Assembly (NCBI RefSeq): GCF_003594875.1
Contig: NZ_QZEY01000001.1
Location: forward strand, 806,001-870,000
DNA: 64,000 bases
From: Bailinhaonella thermotolerans
GTDB taxonomy: Bacteria > Actinomycetota > Actinomycetes > Streptosporangiales > Streptosporangiaceae
Reading direction: 5' to 3'
Within the stretch, counting starts at the first letter, position 1; the number at the start of each line of letters is the position of its first letter. A program made the translations under genes and the position numbers. This document shows positions 1 through 8,617 of this stretch, in pieces. Under the pieces are notes generated by a model that was not told the DNA's origin, did no database searches, and worked only from the letters and a program-made list of their open reading frames with translations.

Positions 1-19
1 GGGGGCCCGGCGAGGGGGG

Positions 20-1459
20 CTACCGGGGCAGCAGGCGGGTCGGGGTGGTCGCGGCCAGGTGCAGGACGGCGTCGAAGCCCGCGCTCCACGACGGCACGCG
101 CATCGTGTAGTCGGCGTCCCTGGCCACGTCGTACGCCGTGCCGATGATCCGCATCGTGGCCGGTCCGCGCAGCCACCGGCGTACCGGCTCGGGGGCCTTC
201 GCCCGAAGGTCCAGCAGGTAGTCCCGGTGGCGCGCCTGCCCGAGGGTGTGGTCCACCAGGGCGGGCCCGGGCGGGGGCACGGTGAAGACCGACGGCGGGC
301 CGTTCTCCCAGCCGCCGAGGATCCGCCCCGCGTGGGAGACCGTGCCGATCGAGACGTACGACCGGCCGTAGTGCGCGCGCAGGTGGCCGCCGGCCATCGT
401 CTTGTCCTCCTTCGGGACGGGGTCGGGCGGGAAGCGCCAGGTCACCCGCGGGCTCGCCGTCGTGTGCACGTTGGCCGCGCCGTAGGCGACCCGGTGGCCG
501 GTACGGCCCTGCCACTCGGTCAGGATGCGGGCGATGTGCCGGTCGCGGACCGGGGCGGCGACGTCCTCCAGCCGCTCGACGTAGGACTCGTAGAACCCCA
601 GGATCGAGCGGGCGTGCCGCACGGCGTCCTCCCTGCCGATCCGTGAGGGGCCCTCCGGCAGCGACGTCACCAGCGCGACGACCGCCCGCGCGTCCTCGGC
701 GAACCCCTTCCGCGCCTCCTCGGACTGCCCGAAGTACCAGCGGAAGTGGTCCTCGGGCGTGCCCCGGTAGGCGATCGGGTCCAGATGGCGCCGCAGCTCC
801 GCCAGCCGCCCGGGCGCGACGTCCCTGACGTACCGCGTCACCTCGTCGAACGGGATCGCGCGCAGCTCCATGACGTCGGCGCCGACGAAGCGGACCCGGT
901 CGTGCGCGGGGCGGCCGCGGTTGAACTCGCGCATCCAGCGCACCAGCCCGAGCATCGCCTCGCCGCGCCACTGGAACCCCATCCGCGAGACGACCTCCCG
1001 CGCGTCCCCCTCGCCCGACACGACGTACCGGTCCACGGCCACGCCGCTCCCCCAGCTCTCCTCCCAGGCGACCGTGCGGAACCCCATCCGCTCGACGAGG
1101 TACCTGATGACGCGGTGCCGCACCGTCACCTGCTCGTGGGCGCCGTGCGACGGCTCGCCCAGCCCGACCACCTTCGCGCCGCCGACGATCCGCCGCAGCG
1201 CGCCGAGGTCGTCCACCGGCCCCTCGGCGTCGATCCGCGCCGGCCGCACGGCGTTGGCGTCGATCCACCTCACGACGTCACCGTCGGCGGCGGTCCGTGC
1301 GGCGGCCACGCCCGTGGCGGCCGCGGTGGTGCCCGTGGCGGCGGCGGTGGTGGCGGACCCGGCCGGGGCGGTGACCCCGCAGGCCGCCGCCGCCAGCGCC
1401 AGCGCTCCGCTCGCCAGGCCCGCGGCCAGGCGCGTCCCGCGTCGTCCTCGCTCAGCCAT
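20..1459 (-). CDS. Erythromycin-esterase family lipoprotein
   Basis: The 479-residue product matches the erythromycin esterase family (PF05139): the block around GLGEPSHGAHEQ, followed by an acidic WEES-type segment, is the family's active-site region. I start it at the ATG giving MAERGRRG because this places a lipoprotein signal directly at the N-terminus, with hydrophobic stretch and lipobox LAAAAC at about residue 28; a longer frame upstream would bury the signal. It is therefore probably an exported, lipid-anchored hydrolase. Most members of this family are not macrolide esterases, so resistance should not be assumed. The start overlaps the end of the small membrane-protein gene before it by 8 nt, suggesting translational coupling. 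Confidence 0.8.
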   Translation of the reverse strand: MAERGRRGTRLAAGLASGALALAAAACGVTAPAGSATTAAATGTTAAATGVAAARTAADGDVVRWIDANAVRPARIDAEGPVDDLGALRRIVGGAKVVGLGEPSHGAHEQVTVRHRVIRYLVERMGFRTVAWEESWGSGVAVDRYVVSGEGDAREVVSRMGFQWRGEAMLGLVRWMREFNRGRPAHDRVRFVGADVMELRAIPFDEVTRYVRDVAPGRLAELRRHLDPIAYRGTPEDHFRWYFGQSEEARKGFAEDARAVVALVTSLPEGPSRIGREDAVRHARSILGFYESYVERLEDVAAPVRDRHIARILTEWQGRTGHRVAYGAANVHTTASPRVTWRFPPDPVPKEDKTMAGGHLRAHYGRSYVSIGTVSHAGRILGGWENGPPSVFTVPPPGPALVDHTLGQARHRDYLLDLRAKAPEPVRRWLRGPATMRIIGTAYDVARDADYTMRVPSWSAGFDAVLHLAATTPTRLLPR

Positions 1460-1592
1460 GGCTCGCACCCCCCGCCCGCAGCGGACGCCGTACGGCGGTC
1501 GCCCACACACCGGCGACGAGCGCCGTGGCCAGGCCCAGCCCGGCCAGCGTCACCACGCGGGCCCGGGAGAATCGGTTGTCACTCATGCTCAT
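1452..1592 (-). CDS. Small single-pass membrane protein
   Basis: A 46-residue frame begins with MSMSDNRFSRAR, has one hydrophobic segment (about residues 13-30, VVTLAGLGLATALVAGV) and ends in a basic/glycine tail. A GGAAGG ribosome site lies five bases before the first ATG. Its stop overlaps the start of the erythromycin-esterase-like lipoprotein gene, so the two are probably co-translated. I do not recognise a family. The protein could be a membrane partner of the lipoprotein or merely a coupling leader. The call rests on the ribosome site, the transmembrane segment and the overlap. Confidence 0.5.
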   Translation of the reverse strand: MSMSDNRFSRARVVTLAGLGLATALVAGVWATAVRRPLRAGGASHG

Positions 1593-1806
1593 CTCGGCCT
1601 TCCAGACGATGTGGTCCGGCGCGCACGCTCCGGCCTCGCGGCCGCCGCCCGCCGGGACCCCGCGAGGCGGCGCCCGGCGCACGTTCGCGGGCGTGCTCCC
1701 GGTTGCTGACGGCTCCACCCTCGGCGGGGCGGCTTTCCGCCTCCCTGGCGCCGGCTTGCCGCACACGACTGACGGGCGGCAAGCGGCGGCGCGCACTCTC
1801 GACGGC

Positions 1807-2472
1807 ATGAGACAGATCCGAATCCCGCCCGTCGCCCCCCGGCGGCCCGGCGAACCCGAAGCCGACCTGACCGCGCTGGTGGTCATCCACCGCGCGATGC
1901 TCACCGACCTGGACCGGCTCGCCGCCATGCTCTCCTCGCCCGGCGAGCCCCCGGCCTCCCCCGAGCGGGCCGCCGCCGTCCGCGACTACACCGCCTCGCT
2001 CCTCACCGAGATCGACCACCACCACGTCAACGAGGACGACGTGCTGTGGCCCGTGATCGAGCGGTCCGCCGGCCAGGTGATCGACCTCGGCCCGCTCACC
2101 GACGACCACCACGCGCTCGCCCCCGTGCTCGCCCGCTGCCGCTCGGTCCTGCACCGCGACGACAGGACCCTCGGCCGCGCCCTCGGCGAGCTGCGCGACC
2201 TGCTCGCCGACCACATCGGCGACGAGGAGCGCGAGGTGTTCCCGGTGATCCGCCGCCACGTCCCGCGCGCCGCCCTCGCCTGGGTGGCCAAGACGATCGA
2301 GAAGCGCGCGCCGCTGCGCCAGATGGTCTTCACCGTGCCGTGGCTGGCCCGCCACGCCGAGCCCGCCGAGCTCGACCGCCTGCTCCGCGACGCCGGGCCG
2401 CCCGCCCGCCTGCTGCTCGCCGCGACCAGGCGCCGCTGGCGCGCCCGCGAACGCCTCGTCTTCGGCACCTAG
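1807..2472 (+). CDS. Hemerythrin HHE-domain protein
   Basis: The 221-residue product carries the hemerythrin-like di-iron ligand pattern: HRAMLTDLDRL near residue 28, HHHVNEDDVLWPVIE near 65-80, DDHHALAPVL near 100 and DHIGDEEREVFPVI near 140. Proteins of this family bind oxygen, NO or iron in the cytoplasm, or sense redox state. The chosen ATG follows a long upstream open frame of biased codons that lacks any family similarity. There is no clear ribosome site, so the transcript may be leaderless. A hydrophobic-poor C-terminal extension of about 60 residues has no recognised motif. The gene stands alone, divergent from the lipoprotein pair. Confidence 0.8.
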   Translation: MRQIRIPPVAPRRPGEPEADLTALVVIHRAMLTDLDRLAAMLSSPGEPPASPERAAAVRDYTASLLTEIDHHHVNEDDVLWPVIERSAGQVIDLGPLTDDHHALAPVLARCRSVLHRDDRTLGRALGELRDLLADHIGDEEREVFPVIRRHVPRAALAWVAKTIEKRAPLRQMVFTVPWLARHAEPAELDRLLRDAGPPARLLLAATRRRWRARERLVFGT

Positions 2473-2489
2473 ACGCGGCCGCCGGGCCC

Positions 2490-2680
2490 CGGCGGTACCG
2501 CCGGCGCGGGGGCCCGGCCGTACCGCCGGCGCGGGGGCCCGGCCGTACCGCCGGCGCGGGGGCCCGGCAGTACGGCCGGGCGCGGGCCAGGCCGCGCGGT
2601 CAGGCCCGGGTCCAGACCGTGCGGTCAGGCCCGGGTCCAGGCCGTGCGGTCAGGCCCGGGTCCAGGCCGTACGGCTAGGC
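2490..2680. repeat. 25-bp tandem repeat array, GTAC/GTGC core
   Basis: About eight imperfect copies of a 25-bp unit follow each other. The first half repeats GTACCGCCGGCGCGGGGGC-type units and the second half GTGCGGTCAGGCCCGGGTCC-type units. The equivalent base recurs at 2496, 2521, 2546, 2571, 2595, 2620, 2645 and 2670. The last copy abuts the TAG stop of the SARP gene. It belongs to the dispersed GTACGGC family described under findings. Confidence 0.85.
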
Positions 2681-5600
2681 GCGGGCGAGGCCGGCGCGGG
2701 CCGCCTCGGCCCAGCGGCCGACCCCGGCCCGGCCGGCGACCTCCAGGGCCTTGCTGTAGTGCGCCGCGGAGGGGCGGCCGAGGTAGGCGGCCAGATCACC
2801 GAGGACCTGAGCGGTCGGCCACACCGCCAGGTAGCCGGTGCCGCCCACCACCTCGTCCGCGAACGGCAGCAGCGCGTCGTACGCCTCCCCGGCCCTCCGC
2901 CGGTCGTCCAGCACGACGCCCAGCAGGCCCCGGACCGCCAAGAGGAAGTGCCGGAAGTAGTCCCGCCTGATCGGCGCCGGCCCCTCGGCCGCGACCTCGC
3001 GCGCCCGGTCCTCCCGCCCCGCGTGGACCAGGGCCAGCGCGTAGAGGTCGGCGAGCTGCTCCCGCCACGGCGTGCCGTGGTACAGCGCCTCCATCACGGG
3101 CGCGTACTCCCCGAGCGTCCCCGCCGTCAGCCGCAGCCCGAACACCGCCAGCGCGTGCAACCCCACCTCGTGCTGCCACATGCCGAGCCGGCCGGCCAGC
3201 GCGGCCGCCTCTCGCAGGCGCTCCTCGGCCGCCGCGAAGTCGCCGCCGAGCCCGGCGCGCATCCCGTCGTAGAAGCCGATCGCCGTCAGCGCCAGGCGCA
3301 TGTCGTACCGGACCGACAGCTCCCTGGCCGCCTCCGCGTGGACGTCGGCCGCCGCGAGATCCCCCTGCCCGATGGCCGTCTGCATCAGCAGCAGATGCCC
3401 CAGGTTCCGCACGCTCACCTGCGAGTCCGGCCCCTCCGCCAGCTCCAGGAGCTCGCGGCCGATCTCCCCGCGCTCGGCCAGCCCGCCGTACCGGTACGAC
3501 TGGTGGTAGCGGGCGTTCAGCGCGAGCGCGAGTAGCGCCGGGTCCCCCAGCCGGCGCGCCATGGCGACCGCCTCCTGGGAGGCGAGGTAGCCCCGCTCGG
3601 TCTCCTCGCCCTCCAGCTCGAACGCCAGCACGCTGAGCAACCGGCAGCGGGCCGTCCCGTCCCCGGGCGGCAACGCGTCCAGCGCCTCCTCCACGGCGCC
3701 GACGAGGTCGGCGTCCAGCTCGCCGTACTCCCTGGTCACCCAGAAATGCGGCACCTCGAACGACACCACCGCGCGGGCGAACAGCTCCGGGTCGCCGAGC
3801 GGCGCGGCGGCGCGCACGGCCTCCTGCCGGTACGACCGCGCCCGGACGAGCTGGCCGCCGTTGGCCAGGGCGGCCACCATGCGGAGCATCAGCTCCAGCC
3901 GTTCGCGCGGATCCCCCTCGAACAGGTCGAGCGCCCGCCGCCACAGCTCGACCGCCTCCTCGTGGGCGAATCTCCGCTCGGCCTGCTCGGCGGCCAGCCT
4001 GGCGTACCGCGCCGCCTTGGCCGGCTCGGCGCCGGACGCGGCGAAGTGGTGCGCCAGCGCGGCGACGTCCCCGGGGTGGTGCCGCTCGATCGCGGCGGCG
4101 GCCCTGGCGTGCAGGCGGGCCCGGCGCAGCCGGGACAGGTCGTGGTAGAGGGTGTCGCGGACCAGCGCGTGCGCGAACCTCAGCCGTCCCGCGCCCGGCT
4201 CGGTGAGCAGCCCGGTGACCAGGCCCGACTCGGCCGACTCCAGGACCGTCTCCTCGTCCGCGCCCGCCACGTCCACCAGGACGTCCACGTCCACGTCCCG
4301 GCCGAGGACCGCGGCCTGCCGCAGGATCGTCTGCGCCTGGCCGGGCAGCCGCGCCACCCGGCGGCGCAGCACGTCGCGCACCCCCGCGGGCACGGCCGCG
4401 CCGCCCTCGGCGTCGCGCAGCCTGGCCAGCTCCCGCACGAAGAACGGGTTGCCGCCGGTCCGCTCGGCGATCGCGGCCACGGCGCCGTCGCCGGGATGCC
4501 TGCCGCAGACGGCCCGCACCAGCTCGCCGACGTGCGGCGGGGCCAGCCCGCGCAGCTCGACCCGCACCGGCTCCAGCCGCGCGACGGCGGCCAGCAGCTC
4601 CTCCAGCCGCTCGTTCGGCTCGGTGTGCCGGTAGGAGCCGACCAGCAGCACCCGGCGCCCGGGCAGCTCGGGCAGCAGGTGCCCGGCCACCGCCAGGGTC
4701 TCGGCGTCGGCCCGGTGCAGGTCGTCGAGCACGATCAGCAGCGGCCGCGCCGCCGCCACCTCGGCGACGTAGGCCGCGACCGCCCGGTGCAGCCGGAACC
4801 GCGCCGCCGCCACGTCCCCGCCCCCGGGCGGGTCGTCGGTGAGCAGCGGCGCGAGCGGCGCGGGGTCCGACGGCGGGTGGGCGGCGGCGAGCGGGCGGAG
4901 CAGCTCGGCCCACGGCCAGCCCGCGGGCGCGCCCTCGTGCTCCGGGCACCGCCCCCAGCCCACGGCCCACCCCTCGGCCGCGAGGCGCGCGCGCACCTCC
5001 TCGACCAGCGCCGTCTTCCCCGCCCCCGGTTCCCCGGTCACCAGCGCCACCGCGGCGGCTCCCGCAGCGGCCCGGCCCGCCGCCGCGGTCAGCCGCTCCA
5101 GCTCGGCGTCCCGGCCCACCAGCTCCGTGCCCCCGCTCCCGGCGGGCTCCGCCGTACGGCCGGGGGCGGCCTGCGCCACACGGCCACCGGCGGCCTCCGT
5201 CGTGCGGGCACCGGCGGCCTCCGGCGCGGGGACCGGCTCGGCGGGCGGGCGGGAAGCGGGCCCGGCCGGACCGGCCGTGGTCAGGCGGGCGGCCGGTCCG
5301 GCGGCGGTCAGGTGGGGGGCCGGTTCGGCTGCGGTCAGGTGGGGGGCCTGGGTGAGGATGTCCTGCTCCAGCCGGCGGAGCGCCGACCCGGGGTCGATGC
5401 CGAGCTCGTCGGCCAGGTGCGCCCGCGCCCTGCGGAGCGCCCCCAGGGCCTCGCCCTGCCGCCCGCAGCGGTAGAGCGCCGTGGCCAGCAGCCCCCACGC
5501 CTCCTCGCGCAGCGGATGCTCGCCGACCACCCGCTCCAGGTCGGCCACCGCCTCGGCGCCCAGCCCCAGGCGCGAGGCGGCGTCCGCGCGGCGCTCGACC

Positions 5601-6088
5601 GCCGTCAGCCGCAGCTCCTCCAGCCTGAGGATCTCGGCGTCGGCCCACTGCAGCCCGGCGAACTCCTGGTACGGCGTGCCGCGCCACAGCCGCAGCGCCT
5701 CCTCCAGCGCCGTGTGCACCCCCGCCGCGTCGCGCAGCAGGGCGCCCCGCCGTACGGCCTCCTCGAAGCGCCAGGCGTCGACGGCCCCGGGGGCGAGCCG
5801 CAGGGCGTACCCGGGCGGGACCGTGACCAGCACGGTCGCGGGCGACCTGGGCGGACGGCCCGGTTCGAGCGCCCGCCGCAGATTGGACACGTAAGCCTGC
5901 ACGGCCGCCAGCGCGCGGGGCGGCGCCTCGTCGGCGTAGAGGTCGTCGATCAGCCGATCGGCCGGGACCACCTGCCCCCGCGCGGCCAGCAACCGGCCGG
6001 CCACGGACCGTTGCCGCGGTCTCCCGAGATCCACCGGCTCGCCGTCGATGGCCGCCACCAGCGGCCCGAGCACCTGGAAGCAGAGCAC
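2675..6088 (-). CDS. SARP-type regulator with ATPase and TPR domains
   Basis: This 1137-residue protein has, in order, an OmpR-like winged helix (about 1-95, FQVLGPLVAAIDGEPVDLG), a bacterial transcriptional activation (BTAD) domain (about 105-245), an Ala/Pro-rich linker with repeated HLTAA motifs, an AAA ATPase with Walker A GEPGAGKT near residue 350 and Walker B LLIVLDDLHRAD near 445, and a long TPR-like helical C-terminus. This is the AfsR/large SARP architecture that usually activates secondary metabolism. The GTG start is chosen because AGGAGG and GGAGG lie just upstream and the winged helix then begins at residue 3. No biosynthetic cluster adjoins it, so its target is unknown. Confidence 0.88.
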   Translation of the reverse strand: MLCFQVLGPLVAAIDGEPVDLGRPRQRSVAGRLLAARGQVVPADRLIDDLYADEAPPRALAAVQAYVSNLRRALEPGRPPRSPATVLVTVPPGYALRLAPGAVDAWRFEEAVRRGALLRDAAGVHTALEEALRLWRGTPYQEFAGLQWADAEILRLEELRLTAVERRADAASRLGLGAEAVADLERVVGEHPLREEAWGLLATALYRCGRQGEALGALRRARAHLADELGIDPGSALRRLEQDILTQAPHLTAAEPAPHLTAAGPAARLTTAGPAGPASRPPAEPVPAPEAAGARTTEAAGGRVAQAAPGRTAEPAGSGGTELVGRDAELERLTAAAGRAAAGAAAVALVTGEPGAGKTALVEEVRARLAAEGWAVGWGRCPEHEGAPAGWPWAELLRPLAAAHPPSDPAPLAPLLTDDPPGGGDVAAARFRLHRAVAAYVAEVAAARPLLIVLDDLHRADAETLAVAGHLLPELPGRRVLLVGSYRHTEPNERLEELLAAVARLEPVRVELRGLAPPHVGELVRAVCGRHPGDGAVAAIAERTGGNPFFVRELARLRDAEGGAAVPAGVRDVLRRRVARLPGQAQTILRQAAVLGRDVDVDVLVDVAGADEETVLESAESGLVTGLLTEPGAGRLRFAHALVRDTLYHDLSRLRRARLHARAAAAIERHHPGDVAALAHHFAASGAEPAKAARYARLAAEQAERRFAHEEAVELWRRALDLFEGDPRERLELMLRMVAALANGGQLVRARSYRQEAVRAAAPLGDPELFARAVVSFEVPHFWVTREYGELDADLVGAVEEALDALPPGDGTARCRLLSVLAFELEGEETERGYLASQEAVAMARRLGDPALLALALNARYHQSYRYGGLAERGEIGRELLELAEGPDSQVSVRNLGHLLLMQTAIGQGDLAAADVHAEAARELSVRYDMRLALTAIGFYDGMRAGLGGDFAAAEERLREAAALAGRLGMWQHEVGLHALAVFGLRLTAGTLGEYAPVMEALYHGTPWREQLADLYALALVHAGREDRAREVAAEGPAPIRRDYFRHFLLAVRGLLGVVLDDRRRAGEAYDALLPFADEVVGGTGYLAVWPTAQVLGDLAAYLGRPSAAHYSKALEVAGRAGVGRWAEAARAGLARA

Positions 6089-6188
6089 GACCCCTCCACC
6101 TCCTCTCACCTTACGACGGAACCCGCCCGCCCCCTCGATCCCCGCCCGGATGGCCATCATCGACGACGGGCGGGCCCGGTTGAAGGCC

Positions 6189-7358
6189 CTATGCGGGAAG
6201 CTCGGCGGCCTCGGCGACCGCGGCGGCGGCCTCATCTCCGCGGCCGAGCCGCCGCAGGCAGTCGCCCAGGACGAACAGGGCGTCCCGCAGATCCCGCTCG
6301 GCCTCGCGCACCTCCTTGAGCGAGGACCTCAGCTCCTTGTCGCGCCGATCCCGCAGGTACGCCTCGGACAGGCGGGGATCGTCGTCCCAGTCCTCGTCCT
6401 CCTGCAGTTCCCGGTGCCGCCCCCGGCGGGCGCGCACCCTGTCGCGGCAGAGCCGTACGGCCTCCTCGCCGGCGCTCACCGCGGCCTCCGGCGCGCCCAG
6501 CCCGAGCAGGCGCGCGGCGAGGTCGCGCCAGATCATCGCCTGGTGGGTGTCCCGGCGCCGCACCTTCCCCATCGCCTCGACGACGCACGCCCGCGCCGCC
6601 TCGGGCCGCCCGCCGCGTACCAGCCGTTCACTGCGCTCGTCCAGCGCCCGGAGGAACTCCAAGGGCGCGTCGCCCCGCCGCGCCCACCCCTCCATGACCT
6701 CGGCGCCCACCTCGGCCGCCTCGGCGACCCGGCCCACCTTGTCCAGGCGGTCCGCGTACGACGACAGCGCGTGGATGAGCTCGACGCTCGGCGGCGCGGC
6801 CCCCGCCCGCTGGAGCCGTTCCCGGATCTCGGCCACCTCCTCGGCCGCGGACTCCAGCGCCTCCCGGTCGCGGCCGGTCCTGGCCAGGAGGAGCGTCCGC
6901 CAGTAGCGCGCGGCCGGGGCCTCGGCGCGCGCGGACTCGACGGTCTCGGCGAGCCGCAGCAGCTCCTCGACGACCTCGAGCGCCTGCCCGTGCCGCCGGC
7001 ACTCGACGAGGCCGTCGCGCAACGCGATCAGGGCCCGGACGATCCGGTCGCCGAACTCTCCCGGCCGCCCGGCGGGCAGCCTCCGGTAGACGTCGAGCTC
7101 CTCCCGCCGGGCCAGGCAGGCGAGGTCGTCCCACCCCAGCTCGGTCAGCAGCCCGGCGAGCCGGTCCAGCGCCTCCGGAAGGGCCGTCGGCGAGGGCCAT
7201 TCCTCCGGCGGCAGCCCCCGCATCCGCTCCACGCGCTCAAGCTCGTCCCTCGCCCACCGCACCGGCTTGTCCGGCCGGACGACGCCCCTGTACCGCGCCG
7301 GATCCACCGACCGCGCCAGCATCCCGGGCAGGACCACGCCCGCTTCCCGCTCACCCAT
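6189..7358 (-). CDS. TPR-like helical repeat protein
   Basis: The 389-residue product (MGEREAGVVLPGML start) is almost entirely made of amphipathic helical pairs rich in Ala, Arg and Glu with tetratricopeptide spacing, for example ALESAAEEVAEIRERL and AVSAGEEAVRLCRDRV. It has no signal or membrane segment and no catalytic motif, so it is probably a cytoplasmic scaffold or regulator. It lies 100 bp upstream of the SARP gene on the same strand and could share its transcript. The start codon sits six bases after a TATACA hexamer, which suggests a leaderless mRNA. The specific function is unknown. Confidence 0.65.
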   Translation of the reverse strand: MGEREAGVVLPGMLARSVDPARYRGVVRPDKPVRWARDELERVERMRGLPPEEWPSPTALPEALDRLAGLLTELGWDDLACLARREELDVYRRLPAGRPGEFGDRIVRALIALRDGLVECRRHGQALEVVEELLRLAETVESARAEAPAARYWRTLLLARTGRDREALESAAEEVAEIRERLQRAGAAPPSVELIHALSSYADRLDKVGRVAEAAEVGAEVMEGWARRGDAPLEFLRALDERSERLVRGGRPEAARACVVEAMGKVRRRDTHQAMIWRDLAARLLGLGAPEAAVSAGEEAVRLCRDRVRARRGRHRELQEDEDWDDDPRLSEAYLRDRRDKELRSSLKEVREAERDLRDALFVLGDCLRRLGRGDEAAAAVAEAAELPA

Positions 7359-7364
7359 CACCCG

Positions 7365-7370
7365 TGTATA
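7365..7370 (-). promoter_or_regulatory. Putative -10 element of a leaderless transcript
   Basis: TATACA on the minus strand is separated from the ATG of the TPR protein by six bases, so transcription would start at or next to the start codon. No good -35 hexamer is visible. The 85-bp gap also serves the divergent ACT-domain gene. Confidence 0.4.
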
Positions 7371-7443
7371 TCGCCTGGGGCCGACGAGCATGGGCGGAAT
7401 CGGACCTCCACCGATGTCCCGGGATTTTGGTAGACATGCCCCC

Positions 7444-7836
7444 ATGAACCCACCGCCGGCCCAGCGCCTCCGTGTCGTCGCCCCCCTCTTCCTCATCGAG
7501 GAACTGCCGCACGGCGAGTCCCCCGGCGACGACTGGATCGCCCAGGTCCGCACCCCCGAGGGCACGACCGTCGTCCGTACGGCCGCGCCCGGGTCCGCCG
7601 GAGACCTGTGGACCGGCTTCTACGGCGCCGCCACCGCCCACGACCTGGACGTCCCCGGCATGCTCGCGGCCATCGTCAACCCCCTCGCCGAAGCCGCCAT
7701 CCCCGTCTTCGTCGCCTCGACCGTCCAAGCCGACCTGGTCCTGGTCCCCCGATCCACCCAGCCCCAGGCCGTCGCCGCCCTCCAGAGAGCCGGCCACGAG
7801 ATAGACCCCACCTCCACCCCCACCACGCCCTTCTAA
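7444..7836 (+). CDS. ACT-domain protein
   Basis: The 130-residue product resembles the actinobacterial stand-alone ACT-domain proteins: it contains WIAQVRTPEGTTVV, a GFYGAATAHDLDVPGMLAAIV segment and PVFVASTVQADLVLVP, the last typical of the ACT/CASTOR-like fold that binds amino acids. There is no attached enzyme domain, so it is probably a small-molecule-sensing or partner protein. The ATG start is the first in-frame codon compatible with the domain. It is divergent from the TPR gene and convergent with the next gene, with only 11 bp between the two stops. Ligand and partner are unknown. Confidence 0.7.
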   Translation: MNPPPAQRLRVVAPLFLIEELPHGESPGDDWIAQVRTPEGTTVVRTAAPGSAGDLWTGFYGAATAHDLDVPGMLAAIVNPLAEAAIPVFVASTVQADLVLVPRSTQPQAVAALQRAGHEIDPTSTPTTPF

Positions 7837-7847
7837 CCACACCCCCC

Positions 7848-8348
7848 TCAACCGCCTCCCGCCCGGCGATTCCGGGCGATGCCCCGAACGCGCCTGGTCC
7901 GCCCGCGCTCCGCGACCAGCGCCAGAGCGTCCGCCCCCGGCAGCCCCTCCGTGAGCCGTAGCTGCAGCCAGTCCGACCACCCGTCCAGCCCCGCCGCGAT
8001 CTCGTCGGCGGCCAGGTCGCCCCGCCGCGCCCGCCGGAGCACCCCGATCTCCGCCGACCGCCGCCGAGCGTAGGATCGGCCCCTGCTCTCGAGCCGCTCC
8101 ATCCAGTCGGCGTGCTGCTCCTCGGGCACGAGCTCCAAGATCGGCAAAACCACCGAGGACGCGACCGCCGCGTCCGGCTCCCCGGACACCGCCTCTTTCA
8201 GCAGCTCACGCGCCCGCGGAACCTCGATCGCCCTCCGATGGATCCGCCACCGCTCATGCTCATCCGCCAGATCCCCCACGTCCTCCCCCACAACCGACGC
8301 GAGAGCCCGGAGAACCCCCTCGAACCCCGCCGTCACCGAGTTCCCCAC
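7848..8348 (-). CDS. Conserved hypothetical protein
   Basis: The 166-residue frame includes segments such as RWRIHRRAIEVPRARELLKEA, VVLPILELVPEEQ and GLDGWSDWLQLRLTE, which I associate only with uncharacterised actinobacterial proteins. It is helix-rich and cytoplasmic, with no catalytic motif. I choose the GTG at the right end because GGAGGGGGG lies seven bases upstream; the frame stays open far beyond, but that part is the shadow of the MFS gene. Other GTG codons further upstream are possible. Function unknown. Confidence 0.6.
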   Translation of the reverse strand: MGNSVTAGFEGVLRALASVVGEDVGDLADEHERWRIHRRAIEVPRARELLKEAVSGEPDAAVASSVVLPILELVPEEQHADWMERLESRGRSYARRRSAEIGVLRRARRGDLAADEIAAGLDGWSDWLQLRLTEGLPGADALALVAERGRTRRVRGIARNRRAGGG

Positions 8349-8617
8349 CGTCCCCCCTCCACGATCACCGCCCGCCCGCTGGACGAGCCAGGCGACAAGC
8401 CGCGTGAGGTCCCGGCGAGACGTCACGCGGACATCAGCATGAGCGGCATGCTCGGCGACAAGCCGCCGAGCACACACGGAGTCATGCCCCGCCCATGATT
8501 CCCGGCATGGGAGGCCGGCATGCTCCTGGTCCGCTCCTCCGGGGCCGGGCCGGGTTCCTCCGTCCGGCCGCTGGGACTTGCCGCCTCCGCCAGGTCCTCC
8601 GCCTCTTCCGGCGCCGG

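Noticed and set aside
2796-6319. Very long open frames on both strands (963 and 857 codons) over the SARP gene
   Set aside because: They are shadow frames caused by high GC content; they are Arg/Gly/Pro-rich and show no family motifs, while the SARP frame has clear domains.
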